From positions 1-64,000 of the forward strand of contig JAHFQX010000001.1 of assembly GCA_023259135.1 (NCBI GenBank): a stretch of DNA of 64,000 nucleotides. Direction: 5' to 3'. Below, piece by piece: positions 50,607-60,721 of the stretch. This DNA comes from Betaproteobacteria bacterium (GTDB lineage: Bacteria; Pseudomonadota; Gammaproteobacteria; Burkholderiales; JAHFQX01). Every line of letters begins with the position of its first letter. Positions within the stretch are counted from its first letter, which is position 1. Below the pieces are notes generated by a model that was not told the DNA's origin, ran no database searches, and saw only the letters and a program-made list of their open reading frames with translations. The position numbers and the translations under genes are program-made.

Positions 50607-52106
50607 TTACATGTGGTAGGCCGCTTCGCCGTGGGAGGTGGTGTCCAGGCCCTCGCGCTCCTCTTCCTCGGGCACGCGCAGTCCCACCATCAGGTCGGCG
50701 ATCTTGAAGGCGATGAAGGCCACCACCGCAGTCCAGATCACGGTGACGCCCACGGCTTTCGCCTGGATGATCACCTGCGACAAGATCGAGTAGTCGGCCG
50801 CCGTGGTCATGGCGCCGGTGACCCAACTCGCGGGGAAGCTCGGCCCGCCGAGATTCGGCGAGTTGAACACGCCAGTCAGCAACGCCCCCAGAATTCCGCC
50901 CACGGCATGCACGCCGAACACGTCGAGAGAGTCGTCGGCGCCGAGTATTTTCTTCAGGCCGTTGACGCCCCACAGGCAAACCAGCCCGGCGACGATGCCG
51001 ATCACAAAGGCCCCCGGGATGCCGACGTTGCCGGCCGCCGGAGTAATGGCCACCAGTCCGGCCACGGCTCCCGACGCGGCGCCCAGCATCGAGGGCTTAC
51101 CCTTGAACAGCCACTCGCCGAACATCCACGACAACACCGCGCAGGCGGTAGCGAGGTAGGTGTTCATGAACGCCAGGGCCGCCGAATTGCCGGCTTCCAG
51201 GGCGGAGCCGGCATTGAAGCCGAACCATCCGGTCCACAGCAACGAAGCGCCGATCATGGTCATGGGCAGATTATGCGGCGACATGGCTTCCTTGCCGAAG
51301 CCGACGCGCCTGCCGATCACGTAAGCGCCCACCAGCCCAGCGATGCCGGCGTTGATATGCACCACCGTGCCGCCGGCAAAGTCCAGCGCCCCCCACTGCC
51401 AGAGCAAGCCCGCCTTGGCGTTCTGCGCGTCCACCACATTGGCGGCGGTATAGGCATCCGGGCCGGGCCAGAACCAGACCATGTGGGCGATGGGCGCGTA
51501 GCTGAAGGTGAACCACAGCACCATGAAAATCAGCACCGCGGAAAACTTCGCCCGCTCGGCGAAAGCGCCCAGGATCAGGCAGCAAGTGATCGCCGCGAAA
51601 GTCGCCTGAAAAGCCACGAACACCAATTCCGGAATCGGCGTGTTCTTGCTGAAGGTGGCGGCCATGGCGAACTCACCCTTGGCGGAGTCGAAGGTGCCGT
51701 TGAGGAACAGGCGGTCGAATCCCCCGAAGAACGAGTTGCCTTCCGTAAAGGCCAGGCTGTAGCCGTAGACGCACCAAAGCACGGAGATCAACGAGAACAC
51801 CGCGAACACCTGCATCAGCACCGACAGCATGTTTTTCGAGCGCACCATGCCGCCGTAGAACAGCGCCAGGGCCGGGACGCTCATCATGAGCACCAACGCG
51901 GTGGAAACCAGCATCCACGAGACGTCGCCCTTGTTGGGCATCGGCGTGGGAGCCGCGGCCGGCTCGGCGGTAGGCGTCGCAGCCGGGGTTGCGGTAGCCG
52001 CCGGGACGGCCGCGGGCTCCGCCGGCTTGGCGGGTTCCTGGGCCAGGGCAGCCCCGCCGAGGCTCATGAGGCCCCAAAGAGCAAGAGACAGCAGGATGCG
52101 TTTCAT
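50607..52106 (-). CDS. amtB: Ammonium transporter
   Basis: MVRSKNMLSVLMQVFAVFSLISVLWCVYGYSLAF; DFAGGTVVHINAGIAGLVGAYVIG; DDSLDVFGVHAVGGILGALLTGVF. Confidence 0.96.
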   Translation of the reverse strand: MKRILLSLALWGLMSLGGAALAQEPAKPAEPAAVPAATATPAATPTAEPAAAPTPMPNKGDVSWMLVSTALVLMMSVPALALFYGGMVRSKNMLSVLMQVFAVFSLISVLWCVYGYSLAFTEGNSFFGGFDRLFLNGTFDSAKGEFAMAATFSKNTPIPELVFVAFQATFAAITCCLILGAFAERAKFSAVLIFMVLWFTFSYAPIAHMVWFWPGPDAYTAANVVDAQNAKAGLLWQWGALDFAGGTVVHINAGIAGLVGAYVIGRRVGFGKEAMSPHNLPMTMIGASLLWTGWFGFNAGSALEAGNSAALAFMNTYLATACAVLSWMFGEWLFKGKPSMLGAASGAVAGLVAITPAAGNVGIPGAFVIGIVAGLVCLWGVNGLKKILGADDSLDVFGVHAVGGILGALLTGVFNSPNLGGPSFPASWVTGAMTTAADYSILSQVIIQAKAVGVTVIWTAVVAFIAFKIADLMVGLRVPEEEEREGLDTTSHGEAAYHM

Positions 52107-52119
52107 GCGTATTCCTCCC

Positions 52120-52473
<354 letters not shown>

Positions 52474-52505
52474 TTAGCAGGACCGGACGAGCCGGTCCCC
52501 GAGCT

Positions 52506-53387
52506 TTAGAAGGTTTTCTGGACCGAGACCACGGCCTGGCTGCGGCCGATGTTCTTGCCGTACACGTTCTGATACAGCGCGCCGAATACCGGATGGGTGG
52601 CGTCGGCGTCGGTGCTGGTGAAGGCCAGCCCCCAGTTCAGCCCGACATATTCCTTGTTGATGCTGATTTTGTAGTCGGTGTAGGACAGGCAATCGTTGGT
52701 GCAACCGGAAGCGCCCCAGAGGGCGGTATTGGTGCCCTTGTATTTCTGCTTGCCGGCGTGCAGGCCCAGGGTAAAGCCGCTGTCGCCCAGCGGGATGGCG
52801 GCGCTGAGGTCCAGATAATAAGTCCCTTCGGCATCCTTCATGCCGAAGGTGTCGCCCAGGCTGTGGGAATATTTGGCGGTAACCCACTTCCAGCCGATGG
52901 CGCCGTAGAGCTCGTTGGTATTGGGCTTGGCGAAAAATCCCAAGTTATCGTAGGTGCCGGGATATTCGTAATGCAGATAGCCCACGTCATAGCTCCAGTC
53001 TCCGGCGAAGGCGCCCTTGAAGCCCAGGTAGGCATCCCACTCCAGACTGGCGCTGTTGCTGCCGGTGGGGGTATAAGGCGCGCCGACAGGGCCGGGCGAT
53101 CCCAGGGGAACGGGGGCGGCCAAGGTGCCGGCGTTTTGGTCGGTGAACCAACTGATATTGGATAGCCAAGTGCCCGCGTAAAAGCCGCTGGAATGGCTGT
53201 AGTCCAGGCCGCCTTGCAGGGCAGGTTTTTCGTTGGTCTGGGTCAGGCCGCGGAAAATATATTGACTGAAAATCCCGACGTTGCCCGTCAGGGTGTGGGG
53301 GCTATCCGCCGCGGCGGCGGCGAAGGGAAGGGCCAAGGCAGAGACCGCGAGGCCGACGGCGAGGGTCTTGTGTTTCGACATCATCAT
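52506..53387 (-). CDS. TorF-like putative outer-membrane porin
   Basis: Signal peptide; LTGNVGIFSQYIFRGLTQTNEKPALQGGLDYSHSSGFYAGTWLSNISW; terminal F. Confidence 0.85.
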   Translation of the reverse strand: MMMSKHKTLAVGLAVSALALPFAAAAADSPHTLTGNVGIFSQYIFRGLTQTNEKPALQGGLDYSHSSGFYAGTWLSNISWFTDQNAGTLAAPVPLGSPGPVGAPYTPTGSNSASLEWDAYLGFKGAFAGDWSYDVGYLHYEYPGTYDNLGFFAKPNTNELYGAIGWKWVTAKYSHSLGDTFGMKDAEGTYYLDLSAAIPLGDSGFTLGLHAGKQKYKGTNTALWGASGCTNDCLSYTDYKISINKEYVGLNWGLAFTSTDADATHPVFGALYQNVYGKNIGRSQAVVSVQKTF

Positions 53388-53464
53388 GCTTCCTTTCCTG
53401 GGGCGTTGAGAACAAAGGCCACGGCATCCCGTAACCTTCATGCAATATTGCACAGCCGAAATGG

Positions 53465-53481
53465 AGCAATTCCTGTGCCAA
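53465..53481 (-). promoter_or_regulatory. Candidate sigma-54 promoter upstream of the porin-glnK-amt genes
   Basis: Minus strand TTGGCACAGGAATTGCT: GG-N10-GC, near-consensus TGGCAC-N5-TTGCT. Confidence 0.75.
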
Positions 53482-53710
53482 ACAAAAAATAGTTATTGAT
53501 CATCTAATTATATAAACTCCACCGGTCTGCTCAGGATCGGCGGCACTGGTTTGAGGCATGAATTTCAGTCCTTGCGCAAAGGTGGTGCGGGCGAACGCCA
53601 GCCGCTCCAGACGGTGGGCCTCGGCGGACCTCCAGTTTGCCCCGGAGAGGGAAACTTCCTTACACTTGTCATTTCGGCGGCATTTTTTGTGAGCACATCG
53701 CGAGGCAAAC

Positions 53711-53959
53711 ATGACCCACCCCAAGTTGAGCGAGCAGTTGGCGGGCTTTTGGGCCCAGTCCCCGGCGAAGGATTTTGAAAAGAACCTGCGGGCCTTGCTG
53801 GCCTCGGCCTTAGAGCGGCTGCACATCGTGACCCGGGAAGAATTCGAGCTCCAGGCCGAGGTCCTGCTGCGCACCCGAGAAAAGCTGGAGACCCTGGAAA
53901 AGCGCTTGGAGGCATTGGAAAAAGCCGCCGGGCACATCCCCGTCGTCCCCGGCGGGTAA
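53711..53959 (+). CDS. ubiK: UbiK/YqiC family accessory factor
   Basis: DFEKNLRALLASALERLHIVTREEFELQAEVLLRTREKLETLEKRLEALE. Confidence 0.9.
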   Translation: MTHPKLSEQLAGFWAQSPAKDFEKNLRALLASALERLHIVTREEFELQAEVLLRTREKLETLEKRLEALEKAAGHIPVVPGG

Positions 53960-53971
53960 ACCCGGCCCCTT

Positions 53972-55474
53972 ATGTCTTTAGCGGTGCTCTACAGCCGGGC
54001 CCTGGTAGGCATGGAAGCCCCGCTGGTCACGGTGGAGGCGCATCTGGCCAACGGTCTGCCCAGCTTCACCATCGTCGGCTTGCCCGAGGCCGAGGTCCGG
54101 GAGAGCCGGGATCGGGTGCGAGCCGCGCTGGTCAACGCCCGTTTCGAATTTCCCCCGCGCCGCATCACCGTCAATCTAGCCCCCGCCGATTTGCCCAAGG
54201 AAAGCGGGCGCTTCGACTTGCCCATCGCCTTGGGGATTCTCGCCGCATCGGGCCAATTGCCCGCCGAACCCTTGGCCCACTACGAATTCGCCGGGGAACT
54301 GGCCCTGACCGGAGCGCTACGCCCGATTCGGGGAGCCTTGGCTATGATTTTCCGGGCCGCCCGGGACGGCCGGGGGTTTATCCTGCCTCGGGAAAACGCC
54401 CCGGAAGCCGCCCTGTTCTCGGAGGCCAAGGTTTTCCCGGCAGGCTCCTTACTGGAAGTATGCGCTCACCTGACGGGCACCAAACTCCTGCCGCAATGGT
54501 CCGATCCGCCGCCGATTACGGCACCGGACTACGCCGACCTGGCCGATGTGCGAGGCCAGGTCCAGGCCAAGCGGGCGCTAGAAGTGGCCGCGGCGGGCGG
54601 GCACAGCATCCTGTTGATGGGGCCTCCCGGCACCGGCAAGACCATGCTGGCCATGCGCCTGCCGGGCATCCTGCCGCCCATGAGCGAGGACCAAGCCTTG
54701 GAGGTGGCCGCCGTTCAATCCTTGGGCAGCGCCGGATTCCGGGTCGAGCATTGGCTGCGGCGACCCTTTCGGGCGCCCCATCACACCGCCTCGGCGGTGG
54801 CCCTGGTGGGGGGCGGCAGCGATCCCCGACCCGGCGAAATCTCTCTGGCGCTCAACGGGGTGTTGTTTTTGGACGAACTGCCGGAATTCGACCGCCGCGT
54901 GCTGGAGGTGCTGCGGGAACCCCTGGAATCCGGCAAGATCACCATTTCCCGGGCGGCCCGACAGGCCGATTTCCCGGCCCGCTTCCAACTGGTGGCGGCC
55001 ATGAACCCCTGTCCTTGCGGCTACCTGGGACATTACAGCGGCCGTTGCCGTTGCACTCCGGACCAGGTGGCCCGCTACCGGGGAAAAATTTCCGGGCCGC
55101 TGCTGGACCGCATCGACCTGCACGTGGAAGTTCCGGCGGTGTCCCCGGAGGATTTGGAAAACCGTTCCGTCGGAGAATCCAGCGCCGCCATCCGGGAGCG
55201 GGTGGCGGCCGCCCGCTCCCGGCAAGGGGAACGCCAAGGCAAAGCCAACCATGCCCTAGGCCCCAAGGAGGTGGAGCGTTATTGCGATGCCCAGCCCGCC
55301 GCCCAATTCCTCCTCAGGCAGGCGATGCAGCGGCTGCACCTTTCTGCCCGGGCTTATCACCGGATTCTGCGGGTGGCCCGCAGCGTTGCCGATTTGGCCG
55401 GGGCCTCGGCCATCGGCCCGTCCCACATGGCGGAGGCCATTCAATACCGACGCTTGGCGCTGCCGGGAGCCTGA
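53972..55474 (+). CDS. comM: YifB/ComM-family Mg-chelatase-like AAA+ ATPase
   Basis: GLPSFTIVGLPEAEVRESRDRVRAAL, LLMGPPGTGKTMLAMRLPGILPPM, AAMNPCPCGYLG. Confidence 0.95.
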   Translation: MSLAVLYSRALVGMEAPLVTVEAHLANGLPSFTIVGLPEAEVRESRDRVRAALVNARFEFPPRRITVNLAPADLPKESGRFDLPIALGILAASGQLPAEPLAHYEFAGELALTGALRPIRGALAMIFRAARDGRGFILPRENAPEAALFSEAKVFPAGSLLEVCAHLTGTKLLPQWSDPPPITAPDYADLADVRGQVQAKRALEVAAAGGHSILLMGPPGTGKTMLAMRLPGILPPMSEDQALEVAAVQSLGSAGFRVEHWLRRPFRAPHHTASAVALVGGGSDPRPGEISLALNGVLFLDELPEFDRRVLEVLREPLESGKITISRAARQADFPARFQLVAAMNPCPCGYLGHYSGRCRCTPDQVARYRGKISGPLLDRIDLHVEVPAVSPEDLENRSVGESSAAIRERVAAARSRQGERQGKANHALGPKEVERYCDAQPAAQFLLRQAMQRLHLSARAYHRILRVARSVADLAGASAIGPSHMAEAIQYRRLALPGA

Positions 55475-55506
55475 TCCGGCATCTTCGATTGCTTTTTTGG
55501 CTTATC

Positions 55507-56592
55507 ATGACTATCCATCTTCCCGATCCCCGGCGCTTTGCCGCGTCTTCTCAGCATCCCCTGTCGAGCTTGGCGCGGACCTGTCTCGATGCTCTCGATG
55601 AAAATCAAAGCCTCCGGCTGAGGCGGCAGTTGACTGATGCGCTGCGGGATCACCTGGAACAAGGGCAAGACCGGACTCTTCTGGAAGCCCTCAAATCGGC
55701 CTGCTCCGCCCCCGTTTATCGGCTGCTCTGGGAAGGGCTGACCCAGGCGCTGGAAGAGGCCGGCCGCCCCGGATCCGACGAAACGCTGTTCATCGGCTGT
55801 TTCGCGTTTCCCATAGTCTGGGTCACCGCCGGCCCGCCGGGCGCCGTGATCCCCGGAGTGCTGCCCAATCCGGGCGCCATCGTGGCCTTGCTGGACGAGG
55901 CCAAAGCCTTGGGACGCACCCGCAATTTTGGGCTGAGCAATAGCCTGGCGTCCCTGGAGTTCATGGAGAACCTGTCCCCCTCGGCGATGCTGGCCTGGAG
56001 CCGGGGCTTGGCCGGAACGCCGGCCTCCCGGGATATCCCTCCCGCCGATCTCCGGCTTTCCGGCGCCGAGGAAACTCACTTGAGATTCCTGGTGGGCGCC
56101 GGCGTCAGTCCCGCCGATGCCCCCTCGTTCCTGGCAACCGGCAGCCGGGTGGCGGCCTGGGGCCGGGCCATGAGCCGGGAATTGGGCTCGCAACTGGGGC
56201 AACCCGGCGTGTCGCTGGTGGCCCTGCCCCGCCCGCCGCGGCCCTTGTTGGAGGCGGCTTATGCAGGCCGGCGGATTCAATTGGAGGCGGCCTTTCAGTT
56301 GTTCGTCAGCGGCGCCGTGCGCAACATCCGCGCCGCCACCGGCGATCCCGACGCCAGCCTGGCGGCCCATGCCGACGGGGAGATCCGCGTCACCCTGTCC
56401 TCTCCCTTCGAGGCGGGGGTCGGGGAAAGTTTCCGCTGGCCGCTGCATCCCTTGGACGACGTGGACGAAATCGCCACCGACATGGTGACACTGCTGCAAG
56501 AATGCCGTATCCCCCGAATCGAAGTGCACCCGGAATTGACGGGAGTTGCCGATGCCGCCTTGGGGTTAAGTCATGTGGGAAACGGCGGCTAA
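55507..56592 (+). CDS. Hypothetical protein downstream of comM
   Basis: 362 aa frame following comM in the same direction; no family recognised. Confidence 0.7.
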   Translation: MTIHLPDPRRFAASSQHPLSSLARTCLDALDENQSLRLRRQLTDALRDHLEQGQDRTLLEALKSACSAPVYRLLWEGLTQALEEAGRPGSDETLFIGCFAFPIVWVTAGPPGAVIPGVLPNPGAIVALLDEAKALGRTRNFGLSNSLASLEFMENLSPSAMLAWSRGLAGTPASRDIPPADLRLSGAEETHLRFLVGAGVSPADAPSFLATGSRVAAWGRAMSRELGSQLGQPGVSLVALPRPPRPLLEAAYAGRRIQLEAAFQLFVSGAVRNIRAATGDPDASLAAHADGEIRVTLSSPFEAGVGESFRWPLHPLDDVDEIATDMVTLLQECRIPRIEVHPELTGVADAALGLSHVGNGG

Positions 56593-56830
56593 GCGTTCAA
56601 TGCGATTCTGGGTATTCGGCCACAGCCCGTTTGAAAAAGCCCTGGCTCCCTATCCCGGGATGACCGGCAAAGCCCTGCTGCTGCCGGTGGTGGCCAAGGC
56701 ATGGCAGGACTCTCCGGAAACAGCGATCGAAGCGCTGGACCAAGCCTTGGCCCGCCGCATTGCGGATGAGGAGCGCCTGCGCTCGCCCCGGCAACTTCCA
56801 CCCCTGCCGTTGGCCGGCGTGCCGGGATAG
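56573..56830 (+). CDS. Small hypothetical protein overlapping the previous CDS
   Basis: 85 aa; starts 20 nt before the upstream stop; MRFWVFGHSPFEKALAPYPGMTGKALLLPVVAKAW. Confidence 0.5.
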   Translation: MWETAAKRSMRFWVFGHSPFEKALAPYPGMTGKALLLPVVAKAWQDSPETAIEALDQALARRIADEERLRSPRQLPPLPLAGVPG

Positions 56831-56906
56831 TGGCCCAATCAAGAAGAACGTTTTTACGATAATCCGCGCGGGTTTCGGCCCAAGAGCCGGCCAGCGGAAG
56901 CGCCCG

Positions 56907-57629
56907 TCACTCGGTGACGAGGACTGTCTCATTCTCGAAATCGCCCAGCTCCACGCCCGCCATGCGAATGAACTGGGGATAGTGATGGCGCAAATCCTCG
57001 ATGAATTTTGGGTAAGGGAAATCGGCGTAGATTCCCCGGTCAGTGAGGTACTCCATGTGCCGCTGGTTGTTGGCGTTGTAGGGATGCATCATGGCATCGT
57101 GGGTGCCGTCGAAATCCAGGGGCAGTACATCGAAGCGGCGGCACATCTCGATGTTGAAGGCCGGAGTGGCCTTGACCCATTTCCCCTCCAGATACAGGGC
57201 GGTGTAGCCGTGCCACATGAAGACGTCGGTGCCCATCAACTGCCGTAGCCGCTCGGTGGAAAGGTGATTGCGGACATCGATGAAACCCAACTGGGCGGGA
57301 ATCCCCGCCGCCCGGGCCACCGCTCCCAGCAAAATCGACTTGGGGATGCAAAACGCCGCTCCCGCCGATAAGGTGTGGCTGGCCCGGAAATTCTCCCGAT
57401 GCATATGAAACCGGTAAGGATCGTAGCGAATGCCGTCCCGCACCGCGTAATACAGTCTCACCGCCTTGGCCACCGGATCGGTTGCGCCGCCCACCATCCG
57501 GGCGACGAATTCCCGGACCCCCGGGTGTTCGTGATCCATAAAATAAGTGGGACGGAGCAACTCGGAATGGTCGGGGGTGGAAATGACGGCCACGTCGGAC
57601 ACGGTGAACTCCCTTGGAAACGGTAACAA
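56907..57629 (-). CDS. Transglutaminase-like domain protein
   Basis: AGAAFCIPKSILLGAVARAAGIPAQLGFIDVRNH, WHGYTALYLEGKWVKATPAFN. Confidence 0.85.
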   Translation of the reverse strand: MLPFPREFTVSDVAVISTPDHSELLRPTYFMDHEHPGVREFVARMVGGATDPVAKAVRLYYAVRDGIRYDPYRFHMHRENFRASHTLSAGAAFCIPKSILLGAVARAAGIPAQLGFIDVRNHLSTERLRQLMGTDVFMWHGYTALYLEGKWVKATPAFNIEMCRRFDVLPLDFDGTHDAMMHPYNANNQRHMEYLTDRGIYADFPYPKFIEDLRHHYPQFIRMAGVELGDFENETVLVTE

Positions 57630-57650
57630 AGCGGTTGCTTGGTAGGGCCA

Positions 57651-58655
57651 TTATACCGTGAGCACGATCTTTCCGATATGGGCGCTGCTTTCCATGAGGG
57701 CATGGGCCCGGGCGGCTTCCGCCAAGGGATAGGTGGCGTGGATCACTGGGCGGATCTTGCCGCTCTCCAGCAACGGCCAAATGTTTTTCAAAAGCGCCTG
57801 GGCAATGGCCGCCTTGACCGCCACCGGCCGGGGCCGCAGGGTCGAGCCGGTGACCACCAGGCGCCGGCGCATGATTTCATTGAGATCGACGGTGGCCTTG
57901 GCGCCTCCCAGGAAGGCAATCAGCACCAGCCGGCCGTCATCCGCTAGGGTCTTGAGTTCCCGGGGCACGTAATCGCCCCCCACCATGTCCAGGATCACAT
58001 CCACTCCCCGCCCTTGGGTCAGAGACCGCACCACCTCGACGAAATCCTCGCTGCGGTAGTGAATGGCCCGCTCGGCGCCGAGCTTCTCGCAGGCCGCGCA
58101 TTTTTCCGGAGTCCCGGCGGTGGCGAACACCCGATGGCCCAGGGCGGCAGCCATTTGAATGGCGGTGGTGCCGATGCCGCTGGAGCCTCCCTGCACCAGC
58201 AAGGTTTCTCCGGGCTTGAGGGCCGCCCGGTCGAACACGTTGCTCCAAACCGTGAAAAACGTTTCCGGCAAGGACGCGGCCTGGGTCAATGACCACCCCT
58301 TCGGCACCGGCAGGCACTGGGAAGCGGGAACGGCGCAGTACTCGGCATAACCCCCGCCCGCCACCAAAGCGCAAACGGAGTCTCCGACTCGCCAGGGGGC
58401 CGTGTCCCCCGCCGTCGCCACGATGGTGCCGGCCACCTCCAGACCCGGGATGTCCGAGGCGCCCGGCGGCGGCGCATAATGTCCTTTTCGTTGAATCACG
58501 TCGGGCCGATTCACGCCGGCGGCGGCCACTCGCACCAGCACTTCCCCGGCAGCCGGGGCGGGGACCGGCCGGCGGCCCAGCTTGAGGACTTCGGGAGCGC
58601 CGGGGGCGGTGATTTCCACGGCGGACAGGGTATCGGGAAGGGTGATCAGGGTCAT
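57651..58655 (-). CDS. NAD(P)H:quinone oxidoreductase, PIG3-like MDR family
   Basis: AAGVNRPDVIQRKGHYAPPPGASDIPGLEVAGTI, LLVQGGSSGIGTTAIQMA. Confidence 0.92.
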   Translation of the reverse strand: MTLITLPDTLSAVEITAPGAPEVLKLGRRPVPAPAAGEVLVRVAAAGVNRPDVIQRKGHYAPPPGASDIPGLEVAGTIVATAGDTAPWRVGDSVCALVAGGGYAEYCAVPASQCLPVPKGWSLTQAASLPETFFTVWSNVFDRAALKPGETLLVQGGSSGIGTTAIQMAAALGHRVFATAGTPEKCAACEKLGAERAIHYRSEDFVEVVRSLTQGRGVDVILDMVGGDYVPRELKTLADDGRLVLIAFLGGAKATVDLNEIMRRRLVVTGSTLRPRPVAVKAAIAQALLKNIWPLLESGKIRPVIHATYPLAEAARAHALMESSAHIGKIVLTV

Positions 58656-58761
58656 GGCGGTTTCTCGGTAATGTCGGGGATAGGGCCGATTCGCTCCGGC
58701 GCGCCGTAAGATAACGGATGGGGCGGGGCCGTTACAAGCCGCCCCCTCAAAAGGAGACGAC

Positions 58762-59430
58762 ATGTTGCGCTTGGCCCACCGCGGAATCCATTCGGAACAT
58801 CCGGAAAATTCCCCGGAGAGCTTCGAAGCGGCCCGCAAGGCGGGGTTGGACGGGGTGGAAACCGATGTGCGGGCCAGCCGGGACGGACTGCCGCTGCTGT
58901 TTCACGACCGCGTCCTGGCCGATGGCCGGCCGGTGGAATCCCTGACCCGGGAAGAATTGGCGAACGCCGTCGGGCACCGAGTCTCCAGCTTGGATGAGGC
59001 GCTGGCGCTGTTTCCGGATTTACTCTGGAATATCGAGATCAAGACTCCGGCGGCGCTGCAAGCCGCCCTGCCGATATTGCGCCGTTATCGTCACAACCGC
59101 TGGCTGCTGGTGTCGTCCTTCCGCCACGAGCTGCTGACGGAGTGCGCGGCAGCGGCGGTGGCCGACTGCGGGCTGCTGATGGGCCACCGGCCAGCGAGCT
59201 TGCAGGTCGTGACCGCCGCCCGGCAGCAATGGCCCCGTCTGGGCGTCCTGATCTGGAACTACGAGGCCCTGGATGAGACCCTGCTGCGCAGCTCGGAAGG
59301 CGCGGGCTGGACCCATTGGAGCTGGGGGCCGATCACCCCGGAAGAACATGCCCGCTGCGCGGCGCTGCAGCTGGCCGGCGTGATCACCGATTTCCCGGAG
59401 CGCTTAGCCAACGGGTGGATTCAACCTTAG
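58762..59430 (+). CDS. Glycerophosphodiester phosphodiesterase
   Basis: LAHRGIHSEHPENSPESFEAARKAGLDGVETDVRASRDGLPLLFHD. Confidence 0.92.
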   Translation: MLRLAHRGIHSEHPENSPESFEAARKAGLDGVETDVRASRDGLPLLFHDRVLADGRPVESLTREELANAVGHRVSSLDEALALFPDLLWNIEIKTPAALQAALPILRRYRHNRWLLVSSFRHELLTECAAAAVADCGLLMGHRPASLQVVTAARQQWPRLGVLIWNYEALDETLLRSSEGAGWTHWSWGPITPEEHARCAALQLAGVITDFPERLANGWIQP

Positions 59431-59488
59431 AAGCGGACCGTGGATAGCCGGATTTCGCCCGCTTCAATCTCGCAAGCCATGCCCTGGC

Positions 59489-60721
59489 TCAGAATTCATA
59501 ACGAAGCTGCAAATATGCATTGTCATCCTGCGACAACTGCCCGAACTGTCCCCACGGCTTGCCACCGAAGAAGTTGGCGCCCGCGGCGCCGGAGAGCCGG
59601 TCGGTGAAGCTGTAGCGTATTTCCGGATTGATGAAGTCATCGCCGTTGCCGAGGCTATGCAAGGCGTAGACCGACAGCCGCAGCGTCTGGTGCATGAGCA
59701 TTTGCGTCATGCGCAGCGTGACCGTAGGGTTCCACTGCTTCTCGACCGGGAAGCCGGCGGGCAGCGCGGCGCGGTAGGCGGCGTACTGGTACAGGTATTC
59801 GACGTAGTACTGGAAGCCGAGGGAGAGGTCTGCCGCCGGCTGGATCTGGTAGCCCGCGAGCAGCCGGGTCTGCGAGTTGGGTATGGAGAAATCGCCGCCC
59901 GAGCGATCCTGGCGGGAATCGTAGTACGCGGCTTCCAGGCTCAGCACGCCTTCGCCCGCCCGGCCCGAGAGGCTGGCGCCATAGACCGAGAGCCGGGGAT
60001 AGAAGTAGGTGATCTTCGTCGGCGCCGCCATGCTATCCGGCCGCATCGAGGGCGTGCGCTGGACGCCGCTGTAGAGGTAGAGTGTCGCGTCATAGCCGGC
60101 GATGTCGCGGTAGACGCGCAACCCGACATCCCCTTGCCCCGGCTTGACGGTCTCGCGGTTTGCCACCGCCGGCATCGGATCGTACAGCCAGAAGCGTCCC
60201 GCGTCGGGAATGCGGCTTTCGCGGAAGCCCGGCGCCACCACCAGTTCGAACGAGGCGAACTCGGGGTAAGCCCCGAACTTCAGCGCATCCACGCCGCGCT
60301 TGAGATATTCCAGCGGGCGTCCGGCGAACAGTGCTTGGTGATCCTTGGGGAAGACATCATTCACGAACACCAGGTCGCCCAGGCCCCAGGTGATCACCTG
60401 CCGGCCGACGCGCAGCTCCCAGTTGCCGGCCGCATAGTCGACATAGCCCTCGCGCAATTCGGTCTCGTCCTGGCGGCCCAGGTGGTCGTAGGCGATGTCA
60501 CCCTTCACCAGCGCGCGCCAGGCGCCGCCCGTGGCGTCGAGCTTGAGCTGGGCGCGTTCCTCCAGCCACTTGTGGCGGCGGCCGTCCGGATTCGCCGCCA
60601 CGGTATTGAAGGCCGTGTTCTGCTGCAGGAAGCCCGACAGCGTCAGTTCCGCCGGCGCCCCGGTCGGCGCCATCGCCACCAACCCGAACAGGCAAGCTGC
60701 GATGGGTCGGATGAAGCGCAT
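59489..60721 (-). CDS. Beta-barrel outer-membrane protein (DUF1302/alginate-export-like)
   Basis: Signal peptide; LREGYVDYAAGNWELRVGRQVITWGLGDLVFVNDVFPKD; C-terminal LQLRYEF. Confidence 0.75.
   Translation of the reverse strand: MRFIRPIAACLFGLVAMAPTGAPAELTLSGFLQQNTAFNTVAANPDGRRHKWLEERAQLKLDATGGAWRALVKGDIAYDHLGRQDETELREGYVDYAAGNWELRVGRQVITWGLGDLVFVNDVFPKDHQALFAGRPLEYLKRGVDALKFGAYPEFASFELVVAPGFRESRIPDAGRFWLYDPMPAVANRETVKPGQGDVGLRVYRDIAGYDATLYLYSGVQRTPSMRPDSMAAPTKITYFYPRLSVYGASLSGRAGEGVLSLEAAYYDSRQDRSGGDFSIPNSQTRLLAGYQIQPAADLSLGFQYYVEYLYQYAAYRAALPAGFPVEKQWNPTVTLRMTQMLMHQTLRLSVYALHSLGNGDDFINPEIRYSFTDRLSGAAGANFFGGKPWGQFGQLSQDDNAYLQLRYEF

Noticed and set aside
50613-52106. Ala/Pro-rich segment at the Amt N-terminus as a novel domain
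   Set aside because: Low-complexity linker after a signal peptide, common in betaproteobacterial Amt proteins
54460-56592. 710-aa ORF running through comM in an alternate frame
   Set aside because: Only the 55507-56592 part looks protein-like; the upstream portion is an out-of-frame reading of comM
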